Positions 49,338 through 58,888 of a DNA stretch of 64,000 bases are shown in pieces. Each line of letters starts with the position of its first letter. Positions within the stretch are counted from its first letter, which is position 1. Source of the stretch: JAVBMJ01 sp031551275 (GTDB taxonomy: Bacteria > Bacteroidota > Bacteroidia > Bacteroidales > Rikenellaceae). A program made the translations under genes and the position numbers. The stretch covers positions 124,001-188,000 of the forward strand of contig JAVBNX010000006.1 in NCBI GenBank assembly GCA_031551275.1, read 5' to 3'. The notes under the pieces are model-generated. The model was not told the DNA's origin. It did no database searches and saw only the letters and a program-made list of their open reading frames with translations.

Positions 49338-50783
49338 TTATCCTACGCTGCCTTCCAGACTCAAAGCCAGCAATTTCTGGGCCTCGACGGCAAATTCCAA
49401 AGGCAATTTATTCAAAACCTCGCGGGCATAACCGTTCACGATCAGCCCCACGGCATCCTCGGTGGATATCCCGCGCTGGCGGCAGTAGAAAAGCTGCTGC
49501 TCGCTGATGCGTGACGTGCTCGCCTCGTGCTCGACGATGGCCGACGGGTTGGCCACGTCCATGTAGGGAAAGGTGTGCGCCCCGCATCTCTCGCCGATCA
49601 GCAGCGAGTCGCACTGGGAGTGGTTCCTCGCCCCGTCCGCGCGCGGCGAGACCTTGACCAGCCCCCGGTAGGCGTTCTGGCTCTTTCCCGCCGAGATGCC
49701 CTTCGAAACGATCCGGCTGGTGGTGTTCTTGCCCAAATGGATCATCTTGGTCCCCGTGTCCGCCTGCTGGTAGTTGTTGGTCAGCGCCACGGAGTAAAAC
49801 TCCCCCGACGCCCCCTCGCCCGCCAGCACGCAAGAGGGATATTTCCACGTGATGGCCGATCCGGTCTCCACCTGGGTCCAGCTCAAACGCGCCCTCGCCC
49901 CTTTGCAGATCCCCCGTTTGGTAACGAAATTATAGACCCCGCCCTTGCCCTGCTTGTCGCCGGGATACCAGTTCTGGACGGTCGAATACTTGACCTCTGC
50001 GTCCTCCATGACCACGATCTCGACCACCGCGGCGTGCAACTGATTCTCGTCGCGCCGGGGGGCTGTGCAACCCTCCAAATAACTGACATAGGACTGTTTG
50101 TCCGCGACGATCAGCGTACGCTCGAACTGCCCCGTACCCGCCGCATTGATCCGGAAATAGGTACTCAACTCCATCGGGCAACGCACCCCCGGGGGAATGT
50201 AGCAGAAAGAGCCGTCCGAAAAGACCGCCGCGTTCAAAGCCGCGAAGAAGTTGTCGGTATGCGCGACCACGCTGCCCAAATATTTCTGCACCAGCTCGGG
50301 ATAGTCGCGTATCGCCTCGCTGATGGGGCAGAATATGATCCCCTGCTTTTCCAGCGTCTCCTGAAAAGTAGTCTTGACCGAGACCGAGTCCATCACCGCG
50401 TCCACGGCGACCCCCGCCAGAGCCATGCGCTCCTCCAAAGGAATCCCCAGTTTGTCGAAAGTGGCCAGTATCTCCGGGTCGACCTCGTCCATACTCTGAT
50501 ACTTGGCCTTGGTGCGCGGCGCGGCGTAATAGATAATATCCTGATAGTCGATTTCGGGAATGTCCAGATGTGCCCAGGTCGGCATTTTCATCGTCTGCCA
50601 GTGGCGGAAGGCCTCCAGGCGGCGTTGCAGCATCCACTCCGGCTCCTCTTTGAGGCGGGAGATCTGCGTGACGATCCCCTCGTCCAACCCCTTAGGGAGC
50701 ATGACGGTTTGAATATCGGTCGTAAAACCGTATTGATACTCCTGGGAGGTAAGCTCCGACAGTATATCCTTTTCCTGTGCCAT
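49338..50783 (-). CDS. sufB: Fe-S assembly scaffold SufB
   Basis: The 481-residue scaffold builds and transfers Fe-S clusters. Conserved parts include TYFRINAAGTGQFERTLI, CTAPRRDENQLHAAVVEIV and HEASTSRISEQQLFYCRQRG near the C-terminus. The start is the ATG at 50783; the frame extending further upstream passes through a promoter and the preceding terminator and is excluded. A -7 element ends 6 nt before the ATG, so the leader is very short. Confidence 0.96.
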   Translation of the reverse strand: MAQEKDILSELTSQEYQYGFTTDIQTVMLPKGLDEGIVTQISRLKEEPEWMLQRRLEAFRHWQTMKMPTWAHLDIPEIDYQDIIYYAAPRTKAKYQSMDEVDPEILATFDKLGIPLEERMALAGVAVDAVMDSVSVKTTFQETLEKQGIIFCPISEAIRDYPELVQKYLGSVVAHTDNFFAALNAAVFSDGSFCYIPPGVRCPMELSTYFRINAAGTGQFERTLIVADKQSYVSYLEGCTAPRRDENQLHAAVVEIVVMEDAEVKYSTVQNWYPGDKQGKGGVYNFVTKRGICKGARARLSWTQVETGSAITWKYPSCVLAGEGASGEFYSVALTNNYQQADTGTKMIHLGKNTTSRIVSKGISAGKSQNAYRGLVKVSPRADGARNHSQCDSLLIGERCGAHTFPYMDVANPSAIVEHEASTSRISEQQLFYCRQRGISTEDAVGLIVNGYAREVLNKLPLEFAVEAQKLLALSLEGSVG

Positions 50784-50789
50784 GAGTTG

Positions 50790-50797
50790 CAAAAGTA
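50790..50797 (-). promoter_or_regulatory. -7 promoter element of the suf operon (TACTTTTG)
   Basis: TAnnTTTG match on the minus strand, 6 nt before the sufB ATG. It lies 15 nt after the T-run of the upstream terminator. Confidence 0.65.
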
Positions 50798-50812
50798 CAA
50801 AAATTATCCCAC

Positions 50813-50838
50813 AAAAAAGGGCGCCCCGAAGGACGCCC
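50813..50838 (-). terminator. Intrinsic terminator of the gyrA/TPR unit
   Basis: On the minus strand GGGCGTCC, a TTCG tetraloop and GGGCGCCC form an 8-bp stem (one G-T pair) followed by six T. Confidence 0.88.
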
Positions 50839-50857
50839 CTGATTTCAAGCGGGATTG

Positions 50858-52171
50858 CTATTGCTGCGCGGGCAGGGTTTTGAGCAACTCGTTGTATTTC
50901 TGGTACTTTTCCATGTACTCGGGCTTGGCGTCCCTGAGGCGGAAACATACGTTCTTGAGCAGTTCGACCGTGGTGTTGTCGTTGGGTTTGGCGGCCAGCG
51001 CCCTCTCCAGCGGAGCGATCGACTGGGCGTAGACGTCCAGCATGGCGGCCAGGCTGTCGTCGTACTCCTTGCGGTTTGTGATCTGGCGTTTGCTCAGGTC
51101 CTCGTTCATCTTGTCGCCCTTCTTGATGTAGAGCAAACCCAGGTTGAAGTTGGCACCGAAATCCTTGGGAGTCAGCTCGGCCGACTTGGCAAAGGCGTCG
51201 ATCGCCTTATCGGGGTCGCCCAGTTTGTCGTAGATACGGCCCAGGCCGCCCCACAATTCGGGATTCGAGGGGTCGTTGTCGATGGCGCCCTGCACCAGGG
51301 GAATGATTTGGGCGGGGTCCTCGCCCGACGTGCTGTAATAGGCGATCAGGCTCTCGACGATCTTCGAGTTCTTGGGATACTTCTTCACGCCTTCGGTCAG
51401 GGCCTCCTTGGCGGCCGCCTTGTCGTCCATGCCGGTATAGCAGTGACCGAGCAGGTAGTAGATGTCGCCGTCGTTGTCGTAGCCGTATTGCTTGGCCAGT
51501 TTGAGGCACTCGGCGCCGTCCTGATACTTGTTGGCCACGGCGAACAGGTAGCCGGCGTTGTAGATCGAAGCGGTATCGATTACCGAGATCGGGGCGTCGA
51601 TCTGGAGCTCATACACCTTCCTGAACACCTCGGCTGCCTGGTCGTACTTGCGGGTCGAGAAGTAGTAGTCCGCGTCCTGCTTGTAGGCGTTTGTAACGTT
51701 AGTCAAGCCGTCCTTGACCTTGTTGGCGGTTCCTTTGTCCAGATCGTAGGCTTTGCGGTAGGCCTCGATCGCTTTGGGAAGCGCTTCGGGCGTGATCTCC
51801 ACGTTGGATATCCAGAACTTGATCTCTCCGTCCTGGGAATAGGCGGTTACAGCCTTGTATTTCAACTCCTTGTAGGATTGGTCGCCGAACTTGACCGTCT
51901 TGTTGCCGGACGGTTTGCCGAAGAGCGTCTGGGCCATGGTCTCGGGCAGGCGGGGGTACATACCGTTGGTGGGAGTCGTGTAGGCTTCGACGAAGACCTT
52001 GCCCCGTTCAAGCCAGGTCGCAGCCTTGACGTTCTTCTTGGGGTTTGCGATATCGGCGTCGGACTTGGCGATCTTGGACTTAAGCCCCTCTTCGTCGATC
52101 TTGACCTGGGCCACCGCCGCATTGGACAGGAGCGCGGCTACTGCTAAGAGCAATACTGAAAGTCGTTTCAT
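50858..52171 (-). CDS. Secreted TPR-repeat protein
   Basis: The 437-residue protein has a signal peptide (1-21, ending AVAQ). An opening domain of about 110 residues follows, then several TPRs (ALPKAIEAYRKAYDLDKG, AKEALTEGVKKYPKNSKIV, PDKAIDAFAKSAELTPKDFG). It is probably periplasmic. It lies 20 nt after gyrA and ends in a strong terminator. The role is unknown. Confidence 0.88.
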   Translation of the reverse strand: MKRLSVLLLAVAALLSNAAVAQVKIDEEGLKSKIAKSDADIANPKKNVKAATWLERGKVFVEAYTTPTNGMYPRLPETMAQTLFGKPSGNKTVKFGDQSYKELKYKAVTAYSQDGEIKFWISNVEITPEALPKAIEAYRKAYDLDKGTANKVKDGLTNVTNAYKQDADYYFSTRKYDQAAEVFRKVYELQIDAPISVIDTASIYNAGYLFAVANKYQDGAECLKLAKQYGYDNDGDIYYLLGHCYTGMDDKAAAKEALTEGVKKYPKNSKIVESLIAYYSTSGEDPAQIIPLVQGAIDNDPSNPELWGGLGRIYDKLGDPDKAIDAFAKSAELTPKDFGANFNLGLLYIKKGDKMNEDLSKRQITNRKEYDDSLAAMLDVYAQSIAPLERALAAKPNDNTTVELLKNVCFRLRDAKPEYMEKYQKYNELLKTLPAQQ

Positions 52172-52191
52172 AGTGTTATGGTTTTAGGTTG

Positions 52192-54726
52192 TTATTCTTC
52201 GTTTGCCGGGGCGGAAGGGTTGGACGTCACACCTGAGGTGTCGCTCGGATCGAGGTCGGGAAGGTTGCCGTTCTCCTCCTCGTCGCTCTTGGGTACGGCC
52301 ATTACCGAGGCGATCTCGTCGCCTTGGCGCAGGTTGATGATCCTCACACCCTGCGTGGCGCGGCCTGCGACACGGATGTCGGAGACCGGGGTGCGGATGG
52401 TCAAACCGCTCTTGTTGATAATCATCAGGTCCAGTTCGTCGTTGGTCGACTGGATCGAGACCAGTTTGCCGGTCTTTTCGGTAACCTGGATCGTCTTGAC
52501 CCCTTTGCCGCCCCGGTTGGTAACCCGGTAGTCTTCCAGGTCGGTGCGCTTGCCGTATCCGTTCTCCGAAAGGACCAGGATGTCGTTCTTGCAATCGGGC
52601 TCCACACAAATCATGCCTACCACCACGTCGCCGCCGTCCAAGGTGATCCCCTTCACGCCCTGGCCCGTGCGGCCTATGGCCCTTACCGTATTCTCGTTGA
52701 AGCGGATAGCCTTGCCGCCGCGTGCCGCGAGCATGACCTCGGCGTTGCCGCTGGTCAGCTTGGCCTCGATCAGTTGGTCGCCCTCCTGGATGGTAATCGC
52801 GTTGACGCCGGATTGGCGCGGGCGCGAGTAGGCCTCCAGCTTGGTCTTCTTGATGACCCCCTGCTGGGTGGCCATGATGATGTAGTTGTTGTCGATGTAC
52901 TCCTGGTCGTCCAGACGGCGTACGTTGATGTATGCGCGCACCTTGTCGTCGGGCTCGATCTGGATCACGTTCTGGATCGCGCGGCCCTTCGATGAGCGGG
53001 CGCCCTCGGGGATGTTGTAGACTTTCAGCCAGAAGCACCGGCCCTTCTCGGTAAAGAAGAGCATCGTGTTGTGCATGGTGGTCACGTAGATGTGCTCGAT
53101 AAAGTCCTCGTCCCGGGTCGCGCTCCCCTTGGCCCCCACCCCGCCCCGGTTCTGGGTGCGGTACTCGGTCAGCGGCGTGCGCTTGATGTAGCCCAGGTGG
53201 GAGATGGTAATGACCATCTCGTCGTCGGCGTAGAAATCCTCGGGGTTGAACTCCTCGGCGCTGAATACGACCTCGGTGCGGCGCTCGTCGCCGAAACGCT
53301 CCTTGATCTCGAGCAGTTCGTCCCTGACCACGCCCATCTGCATTGTCTCGCTCTGCAACAGCTCCTTGTAGTAGGCGATGAGCTTCATCAGTTCGTCGAA
53401 CTCGGCCTGGATCTTGCCGCGCTCCAGGCCGGTCAAAGCCCTGAGTCTCATATCAATAATGGCCTGAGCCTGGACGTCGCTCAACGAAAATTTCTCCATC
53501 AAGGCCTGCTTGGCCGCGTCGGGGGTATCCGATCCCCGGATGATGGCTATGATCTCGTCGATGTGGTCCAGCGCGATCAGAAGGCCCTGCAGGATGTGGG
53601 CACGCTCTTCGGCTTTCTTCAGGTCGTACTGCGTGCGGCGCACCACGACCTTGTGGCGGTGGCGCACGAAATACTTGATCAGTTGCTTGAGGTTGAGCTG
53701 CTGCGGGCGGCCGTCCACCAAAGCGATGTTGTTTACCGCGAAGGTCGATTGCAGCATGGTGTATTTGTACAACGTGTTCAATACCACGCTGGCCACCGCG
53801 TCGTGCTTGATGATGATCACGATGCGCATACCCTGGCGGTCACTCTCGTCGTTGATGTAGGAGATGCCCTCGATCTTCTTCTCGTTGATCAGATCGGCGA
53901 TCTTCTTGATCATCTCGGCCTTGTTGACCATGTAGGGTATCTCGGTGATCACGATGCACTCGCGTCCCGAGTGGGTGTGCTCGATCTCGGTCTTGGCCCT
54001 CATCACTACCCTGCCGCGGCCGGTCTCGAAGGCCTCGCGGACCCCCTCGTAGCCATAGATGATGCCGCCCGTGGGGAAGTCGGGGCCCTTGACGTATTTC
54101 AAAAGGTCGGAGATCTCGATCTCGGGGTCGTCGATGTAGGCGCACGTTGCGTCCACCACCTCGGAGAGGTTGTGGGGCGGCATGTTGGTGGCCATACCCA
54201 CCGCGATACCCGAGGCGCCGTTGACCAGCAGCAGGGGGACCTTGGTCGGCAAGACGGTCGGTTCTAAGATCGTATCGTCGAAGTTGTACTGGAAATCCAC
54301 CGTGTCCTTCTCGATGTCGGCCATCACCTCGTCGGCGATCTTCTTCATCCGCGCCTCGGTGTAACGCATCGCCGCGGGCGAGTCGCCGTCGATCGATCCG
54401 AAGTTACCCTGGCCGTCCACCAGCGGGTAGCGCATGCTCCACTCCTGGGCCATGCGCACCATCGCGTCGTAGACCGAACTGTCGCCGTGGGGGTGGAATT
54501 TACCCAACACGTCCCCCACGATACGGGCGGATTTCCTGTGCGGTTTGTCGGAGTGCAAACTCAACTCGTTCGACATATCGTACAGGATGCGCCTGTGGAC
54601 CGGTTTGAGGCCGTCCCTTACGTCGGGTAACGCCCTGGAAACGATTACCGACATCGAATAGTCGATGTAGGCGGTCTTCATTTCCTCCTCGATATTTATT
54701 TTAATGATCCTCCCCTCGTCAGACAT
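52192..54726 (-). CDS. gyrA: DNA gyrase subunit A
   Basis: The 844-residue type II topoisomerase subunit has the catalytic tyrosine in AAMRYTEARM (about 122) and the C-terminal beta-pinwheel with GQGVKGITL-type boxes. The quinolone region HPHGDSSVYDAMVRM (about 77-91) keeps the Ser and Asp found in sensitive enzymes. The 126-nt spacer upstream shows only a weak promoter-like TACCTTAG. Confidence 0.97.
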   Translation of the reverse strand: MSDEGRIIKINIEEEMKTAYIDYSMSVIVSRALPDVRDGLKPVHRRILYDMSNELSLHSDKPHRKSARIVGDVLGKFHPHGDSSVYDAMVRMAQEWSMRYPLVDGQGNFGSIDGDSPAAMRYTEARMKKIADEVMADIEKDTVDFQYNFDDTILEPTVLPTKVPLLLVNGASGIAVGMATNMPPHNLSEVVDATCAYIDDPEIEISDLLKYVKGPDFPTGGIIYGYEGVREAFETGRGRVVMRAKTEIEHTHSGRECIVITEIPYMVNKAEMIKKIADLINEKKIEGISYINDESDRQGMRIVIIIKHDAVASVVLNTLYKYTMLQSTFAVNNIALVDGRPQQLNLKQLIKYFVRHRHKVVVRRTQYDLKKAEERAHILQGLLIALDHIDEIIAIIRGSDTPDAAKQALMEKFSLSDVQAQAIIDMRLRALTGLERGKIQAEFDELMKLIAYYKELLQSETMQMGVVRDELLEIKERFGDERRTEVVFSAEEFNPEDFYADDEMVITISHLGYIKRTPLTEYRTQNRGGVGAKGSATRDEDFIEHIYVTTMHNTMLFFTEKGRCFWLKVYNIPEGARSSKGRAIQNVIQIEPDDKVRAYINVRRLDDQEYIDNNYIIMATQQGVIKKTKLEAYSRPRQSGVNAITIQEGDQLIEAKLTSGNAEVMLAARGGKAIRFNENTVRAIGRTGQGVKGITLDGGDVVVGMICVEPDCKNDILVLSENGYGKRTDLEDYRVTNRGGKGVKTIQVTEKTGKLVSIQSTNDELDLMIINKSGLTIRTPVSDIRVAGRATQGVRIINLRQGDEIASVMAVPKSDEEENGNLPDLDPSDTSGVTSNPSAPANEE

Positions 54727-54852
54727 ACAACTCGCTTAAATTCCTATTTTTTTGTTTTTCAGTCACTTGCGCTGCACGACATGGCTGCGCTACAACTCCG
54801 CTAAGGTACTCATTTTTTGGAAAATAAAAAAGCATATCCGCCAAAAAATTCG

Positions 54853-55485
54853 CTACCTGAAATCGATCTGCTCGTAATCTTTGTATTTTTTCGCGTCGTA
54901 ACGGAACAGCGCGGCGTCAGCGGCGGCCAGGTCTTTGATTCCGGCGATGTCCACCAGAAAGGAGACGTCGCCCTGGCCGTACTCTAAGCGCACCGGGAGG
55001 CCCGACGCGCGCTCCACATAGAGCTTCAACGGCATCATGGCGGCGGGGTCGACAGGAGTGAGCGAAACCACATCGCACTCCTTCCCGTTGACGGCGGTCT
55101 TGCCCGAAAGTTTATGGGTGTAGGTGCCGTCCAGATAGTCGAAGGCGCGCGGCGGGTTGGAGAGGATGCTGTGGTCTTTGGGATCGAACTTGTCGATGAT
55201 CACTTCCTGCTCTTCGCTGCGGATTTCGTAGCGCGCTTTGCCGTCGCAAATGATCTTATTTTCCCCGAGTACCATGTAATACATGGTGCTATTTACCACA
55301 TACATCCCGCTGATCGTGGCGAACTCGTCGGACGAGACGGTAAACTGGACCTCGTAGGCCTTCTTCGCAGCCAGTGTGGTCCTTACTTTTGCCAGTACCG
55401 CATCCGAGGCCGCATCTGCGCGGGCGGTCAGGATAGCCGCCGGGCTAACCAGCAGCGCAGCAAGAATATAGATCAACTTTTTCAT
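54853..55485 (-). CDS. LolA-like periplasmic lipoprotein carrier paralogue
   Basis: The 210-residue secreted protein (signal peptide 1-23) has the LolA fold: an N-terminal helix with VLAKVRTTLAAKKAYEVQFTV, and a strand set around IICDGKARYEIRSEEQEVII and DPKDHSILSNPPRAFDYLDG. LolA proteins carry lipoproteins across the periplasm. It overlaps a second LolA-like gene (ATGA), and both share the NPPRAFD motif, so they are tandem paralogues. Which one is the true LolA is unknown. Confidence 0.85.
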   Translation of the reverse strand: MKKLIYILAALLVSPAAILTARADAASDAVLAKVRTTLAAKKAYEVQFTVSSDEFATISGMYVVNSTMYYMVLGENKIICDGKARYEIRSEEQEVIIDKFDPKDHSILSNPPRAFDYLDGTYTHKLSGKTAVNGKECDVVSLTPVDPAAMMPLKLYVERASGLPVRLEYGQGDVSFLVDIAGIKDLAAADAALFRYDAKKYKDYEQIDFR

Positions 55486-56189
55486 CTCATATTGCGTATA
55501 TCGACAGGCGTATACCCGTTATATTTAGAGGGATCTATGCTGAAAATCGTTGCATCGACCTGCTCCAGGGGCGTCACAACATCGAAAATTACCGTAACGA
55601 AAAGCCCCTGGCCCCCCACGGTGTACTTGATCACAACGGGCAGAAAAGTCTGTTTGTCGATCCAGATTGTGTAGGGCAACGTGTTGACCGTCTTGCGCGG
55701 GCGCAGGATGACGGCCACGCACTCCCTGCCGCCCTTACCCTCCGTGCCGCCCACGTTGACCTCGCCGCCGTAGATGGTCAGCCAGTCGCGCGTATCGAAG
55801 GCGCGCGGGGGGTTGGTCACGGCGTTGTTGTCGTTGGGATTGAAGGGGCAGATCAGGATGGCCTGGTCGGCATTGGCGACCTCCCAGCGGGTTTTGCCGT
55901 CGCAATACACCTCGCTGTCGGCGATTTGCAGATAGAACCTATCGCCGCTCACGGTGTAGCTCCCGGACGCGGTGTCGATGTCCTGGCCCATCACGCGGAA
56001 GTCGGCCTTGTACCCTTGCGTGGCGGACAAAGCGGCGCGCAAACGGGCAAGAACCTCCTCCGACTGGGGATCGGCGGACGCTGCCAGCGGCAGGCACAGC
56101 AACGACAGACACAAAAGCGGCAGGCACAGCACCGGAAAGCACAGCCTCGGCAGGCGGAAAAGCGGCGGGACGGCAGGATAACTTTTCAT
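55482..56189 (-). CDS. LolA-like periplasmic protein with repetitive signal peptide
   Basis: The 235-residue protein has a long leader rich in Leu, Pro and Cys (FPVLCLPLLCLSLLCLPLAA) made of 15-nt repeats in the DNA, ending near ASA (residue 39). The mature LolA-like domain has VYCDGKTRWEVANADQAILI and NDNNAVTNPPRAFDTRDW. It is the upstream member of a tandem pair. It begins 38 nt after ftsK. A role in lipoprotein carriage is inferred. Confidence 0.83.
   Translation of the reverse strand: MKSYPAVPPLFRLPRLCFPVLCLPLLCLSLLCLPLAASADPQSEEVLARLRAALSATQGYKADFRVMGQDIDTASGSYTVSGDRFYLQIADSEVYCDGKTRWEVANADQAILICPFNPNDNNAVTNPPRAFDTRDWLTIYGGEVNVGGTEGKGGRECVAVILRPRKTVNTLPYTIWIDKQTFLPVVIKYTVGGQGLFVTVIFDVVTPLEQVDATIFSIDPSKYNGYTPVDIRNMR
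56087..56176 (-). repeat. Six degenerate 15-nt tandem repeats in a signal peptide
   Basis: Units at 56087, 56102, 56117, 56132, 56147 and 56162; the first and third are identical (GCGGCAGGCACAGCA on the plus strand). They encode the CLPLL-type repeats of the LolA-like leader. Confidence 0.7.
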
Positions 56190-56227
56190 ATGGAGTCGAT
56201 GCGGGTGGGAGTCGGCTGCAGGCGGGG

Positions 56228-58861
56228 TTAGATCCCCATGCCTGCGAGCAGGCTCTCCAGGGTCATCATGTCGTTGATAAGCACTTCGCGGGGCTTGCTG
56301 CCCTCGGCGCGGCCCACGATGCCGGCGGCTTCGATCTGGTCCATGATCCTCCCGGCGCGGTTGTAGCCCACTTCGAAGCGGCGCTGGATCGAGGAGGTGG
56401 AGCCCTGGCGGTTCTGGACCACGAAGCGGGCGACCTCCTCGAACATGGGATCGAGTTTACCCATGTCGGTGTTCTTGGCCGATCCCTGGTCGCCCTCGGG
56501 GACGTACTCGGGGAGTTCGTAGGCGTCGGGATAGCCCTGCTGCCTAAAGATGAAGTCAGTGATCCGCTCCACGTCGGGGGTGTCGATAAAGGCGCACTGC
56601 ACGCGGACAAGCTCGCTGCCCGTGGAGACCAGCATATCGCCCTTGCCGATCAGCTGGTTGGCGCCGGGCTGGTCGATGATGGTGCGCGAGTCGATCATCG
56701 AGGTTACCCGAAAGGCGATCCGCGCGGGGAAGTTGGCCTTGATGACCCCCGTGATGATGTTGGTGGTGGGGCGCTGGGTGGCGATGACCAAATGGATGCC
56801 CACGGCGCGCGCGAGCTGGGCCAGGCGGGCGATGGGGGTTTCGATCTCGCGGCCGGCCGTCATGATCATATCGGCGAACTCGTCGATAATGACCACGATG
56901 TAAGGCAGGTAGCGGTGGCCCTTGTGGGGGTTGAGCCTGCGGTTGGTAAACTTTTCGTTGTACTCGCGGATGTGGCGCACCTCGGCTTTGCGCAGCAGGG
57001 TGTAGCGCTCGTCCATCTCGATGCAGAGGGAGTTCAATGTGTAGATTACCTTGTGGGTGTCGGTAATGATCGCGTCGTCGTCGCCGGGGATGCGGGCCAG
57101 GAAGTGCTTTTCGAGCTTCTGGTAGAGGGTCAGCTCGACTTTTTTGGGGTCGACCAGCACCAGCTTCAGCTCGGCGGGATGTTTCTTGTAGAGCAACGAG
57201 GCGATGATGGCGTTCAGGCCCACCGACTTGCCCTGGCCTGTCGCGCCCGCGACCAGAAGGTGGGGCATCTTGGCCAGGTCGACCACGTAGGTTTCGTTCT
57301 GGATCGTCTTGCCCAGCACGATGGGCAGGTCGTAGTTCGACTCCTGGAAGGCCTGGGATTTGAGCACGGAGCTCATCGAGACCACCTTCTTGTCCTTGTT
57401 GGGGACCTCGATGCCGATCGTCCCCTTGCCGGGGATGGGGGCGATGATGCGGATGCCCAACGCGGAGAGGCTCAAGGCTATATCGTCCTCGAGGTTGCGG
57501 ATCTTGGAGATCTTCACGCCGGGGGCGGGGACCATTTCGTAGAGCGTGACCGTGGGGCCCACCGTCGCGCGGATCTTGCCCTGGATGGCAATGCCGAAGT
57601 TGGAGAGGGTCTCCTTGATTTTGCTCAGGTTGGCGTAGAGTTCCTCTTCGGCCACGTGGGCGTCGGACTCGTACTCCTGCAGGATATTGACCGGGGGCAG
57701 GGAGTAATGGGAGAGTTCGAGGGTCGGGTCGTAGACCGTGGGGTCGATCTGGTCCTCGTCCAGGGTGGCGTCCTCGTTCAGGGCTTTGAGCACGTCCACG
57801 CCGTCCTCGCCGCCGTCGACCACCGCGCCCAGGCCCAGGGATTGGCCTTCGGGGTTGTCGGGGTTTTCGCCGAGGCCGCCGGCCATGCCGGGCCAGCCGA
57901 ACTCCTCGGCGGGGTCGGGGTTGATCACTTCCAGCGCGTCGCCGTCGGCTCCGGGGAGGGTTTCATCGGGTTGCTGCGGCTCGTCGCCAGCCATGACGAT
58001 CATACCGGAATCCTCCCGTTCGATGTTGATCTCGAAGTCGTCGTCGGGTCGGAAGGGGGGCACTTCTGCCGGTTGGTCGGGGGATTGGGGCGCTTCTGCG
58101 GGGGGTGCGGGGGTGGGTTGGGCTGACGGTTGGGTCCCGCCGGGCTGGGCAGCGCCGGGTTGGGCGGGATTACCCTCGAAAGTGCCTGCCACAGCCGAGG
58201 CGGCGGAGGTTACGACCTTGCCTGCGGCGTGGCCGACCATCACCCCGCCGTCGCGGATGCCGCGGCCCACGCGGTTGACCACGCCTATCGTGTTGCGGTT
58301 GATGTAGACGGCCAGCAGGATCCAGCACAGGATCAGCACCATGCCTGCGCCGATGCCCAGGTAGGAGGTCAGCCATTTGGCTACGAACATACCCTGCGCG
58401 CCTCCCAGGCTGGTGCCGAATATCCCCCACGCCGGGCCGAAGACCAGGCCCAAAGTGACCGAGCCCAGGATCATGATGATCAGGGTCAGGCGCACGGATT
58501 TACGCAGCAAAAGTTTGTCGTACTGGATGATACGCAAGGAGAGGATCAGCAGCATGACCGGGATGCCGATGCCGAAGACGCCGAACCATTTTCCGGCGAT
58601 AAAATCGCCCACGTAGGCGCCGGCTTTGCCCAGCAGGTTCTCCGCCTCGACCGTTTCGCTCTTCCAGAGGATGCCGTCGAAGATGGCGCTCTGGTCGGCC
58701 GTCCAGGTAAAGAAATAGGAGACCACCGAGAGCAGCAAATAGACGGCCAGGAACAACAAGGCCAGGCCGTAGGCCCACCGTTGGGTGTCGCTCAACGCCT
58801 TGGGCGCTGTGGTCGGCGTTGCCGCCCCGTTGTTGTTTGTCCTGCCGGTCGTTCGGGCCAT
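56228..58861 (-). CDS. ftsK: DNA translocase FtsK
   Basis: The 877-residue protein pumps DNA at the division septum. Four membrane segments occupy the N-terminal 200 residues. A Pro/Asp/Glu-rich linker follows (about 230-380), then the motor with Walker A GATGQGKSVGL (about 538-548) and IDEFADMIM (Walker B). The C-terminal gamma winged helix (RRFEVGYNRAGRIMDQIEAAG) reads KOPS-type DNA. An imperfect promoter-like TACCTTTA lies 8 nt upstream. murI ends 27 nt before the start. Confidence 0.97.
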   Translation of the reverse strand: MARTTGRTNNNGAATPTTAPKALSDTQRWAYGLALLFLAVYLLLSVVSYFFTWTADQSAIFDGILWKSETVEAENLLGKAGAYVGDFIAGKWFGVFGIGIPVMLLILSLRIIQYDKLLLRKSVRLTLIIMILGSVTLGLVFGPAWGIFGTSLGGAQGMFVAKWLTSYLGIGAGMVLILCWILLAVYINRNTIGVVNRVGRGIRDGGVMVGHAAGKVVTSAASAVAGTFEGNPAQPGAAQPGGTQPSAQPTPAPPAEAPQSPDQPAEVPPFRPDDDFEINIEREDSGMIVMAGDEPQQPDETLPGADGDALEVINPDPAEEFGWPGMAGGLGENPDNPEGQSLGLGAVVDGGEDGVDVLKALNEDATLDEDQIDPTVYDPTLELSHYSLPPVNILQEYESDAHVAEEELYANLSKIKETLSNFGIAIQGKIRATVGPTVTLYEMVPAPGVKISKIRNLEDDIALSLSALGIRIIAPIPGKGTIGIEVPNKDKKVVSMSSVLKSQAFQESNYDLPIVLGKTIQNETYVVDLAKMPHLLVAGATGQGKSVGLNAIIASLLYKKHPAELKLVLVDPKKVELTLYQKLEKHFLARIPGDDDAIITDTHKVIYTLNSLCIEMDERYTLLRKAEVRHIREYNEKFTNRRLNPHKGHRYLPYIVVIIDEFADMIMTAGREIETPIARLAQLARAVGIHLVIATQRPTTNIITGVIKANFPARIAFRVTSMIDSRTIIDQPGANQLIGKGDMLVSTGSELVRVQCAFIDTPDVERITDFIFRQQGYPDAYELPEYVPEGDQGSAKNTDMGKLDPMFEEVARFVVQNRQGSTSSIQRRFEVGYNRAGRIMDQIEAAGIVGRAEGSKPREVLINDMMTLESLLAGMGI

Positions 58862-58869
58862 ATCTGGTG

Positions 58870-58877
58870 TAAAGGTA
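58870..58877 (-). promoter_or_regulatory. Possible -7 element of ftsK (TACCTTTA)
   Basis: Seven of eight positions fit TAnnTTTG; it ends 8 nt before the ftsK ATG. It could start an ftsK-lolA transcript inside the purL-murI unit. Confidence 0.35.
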
Positions 58878-58888
58878 AGAAATTATCT

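Noticed and set aside
50784..50948. Upstream extension of sufB by 55 codons
   Set aside because: It runs through the suf promoter and the preceding terminator hairpin.
54740..54815. GC-rich block between gyrA and the LolA-like gene, considered as a third copy of the 121-bp element
   Set aside because: It shares only short words (GCTGCGC, GTACT) and lacks the stems; no alignment over more than a few bases.
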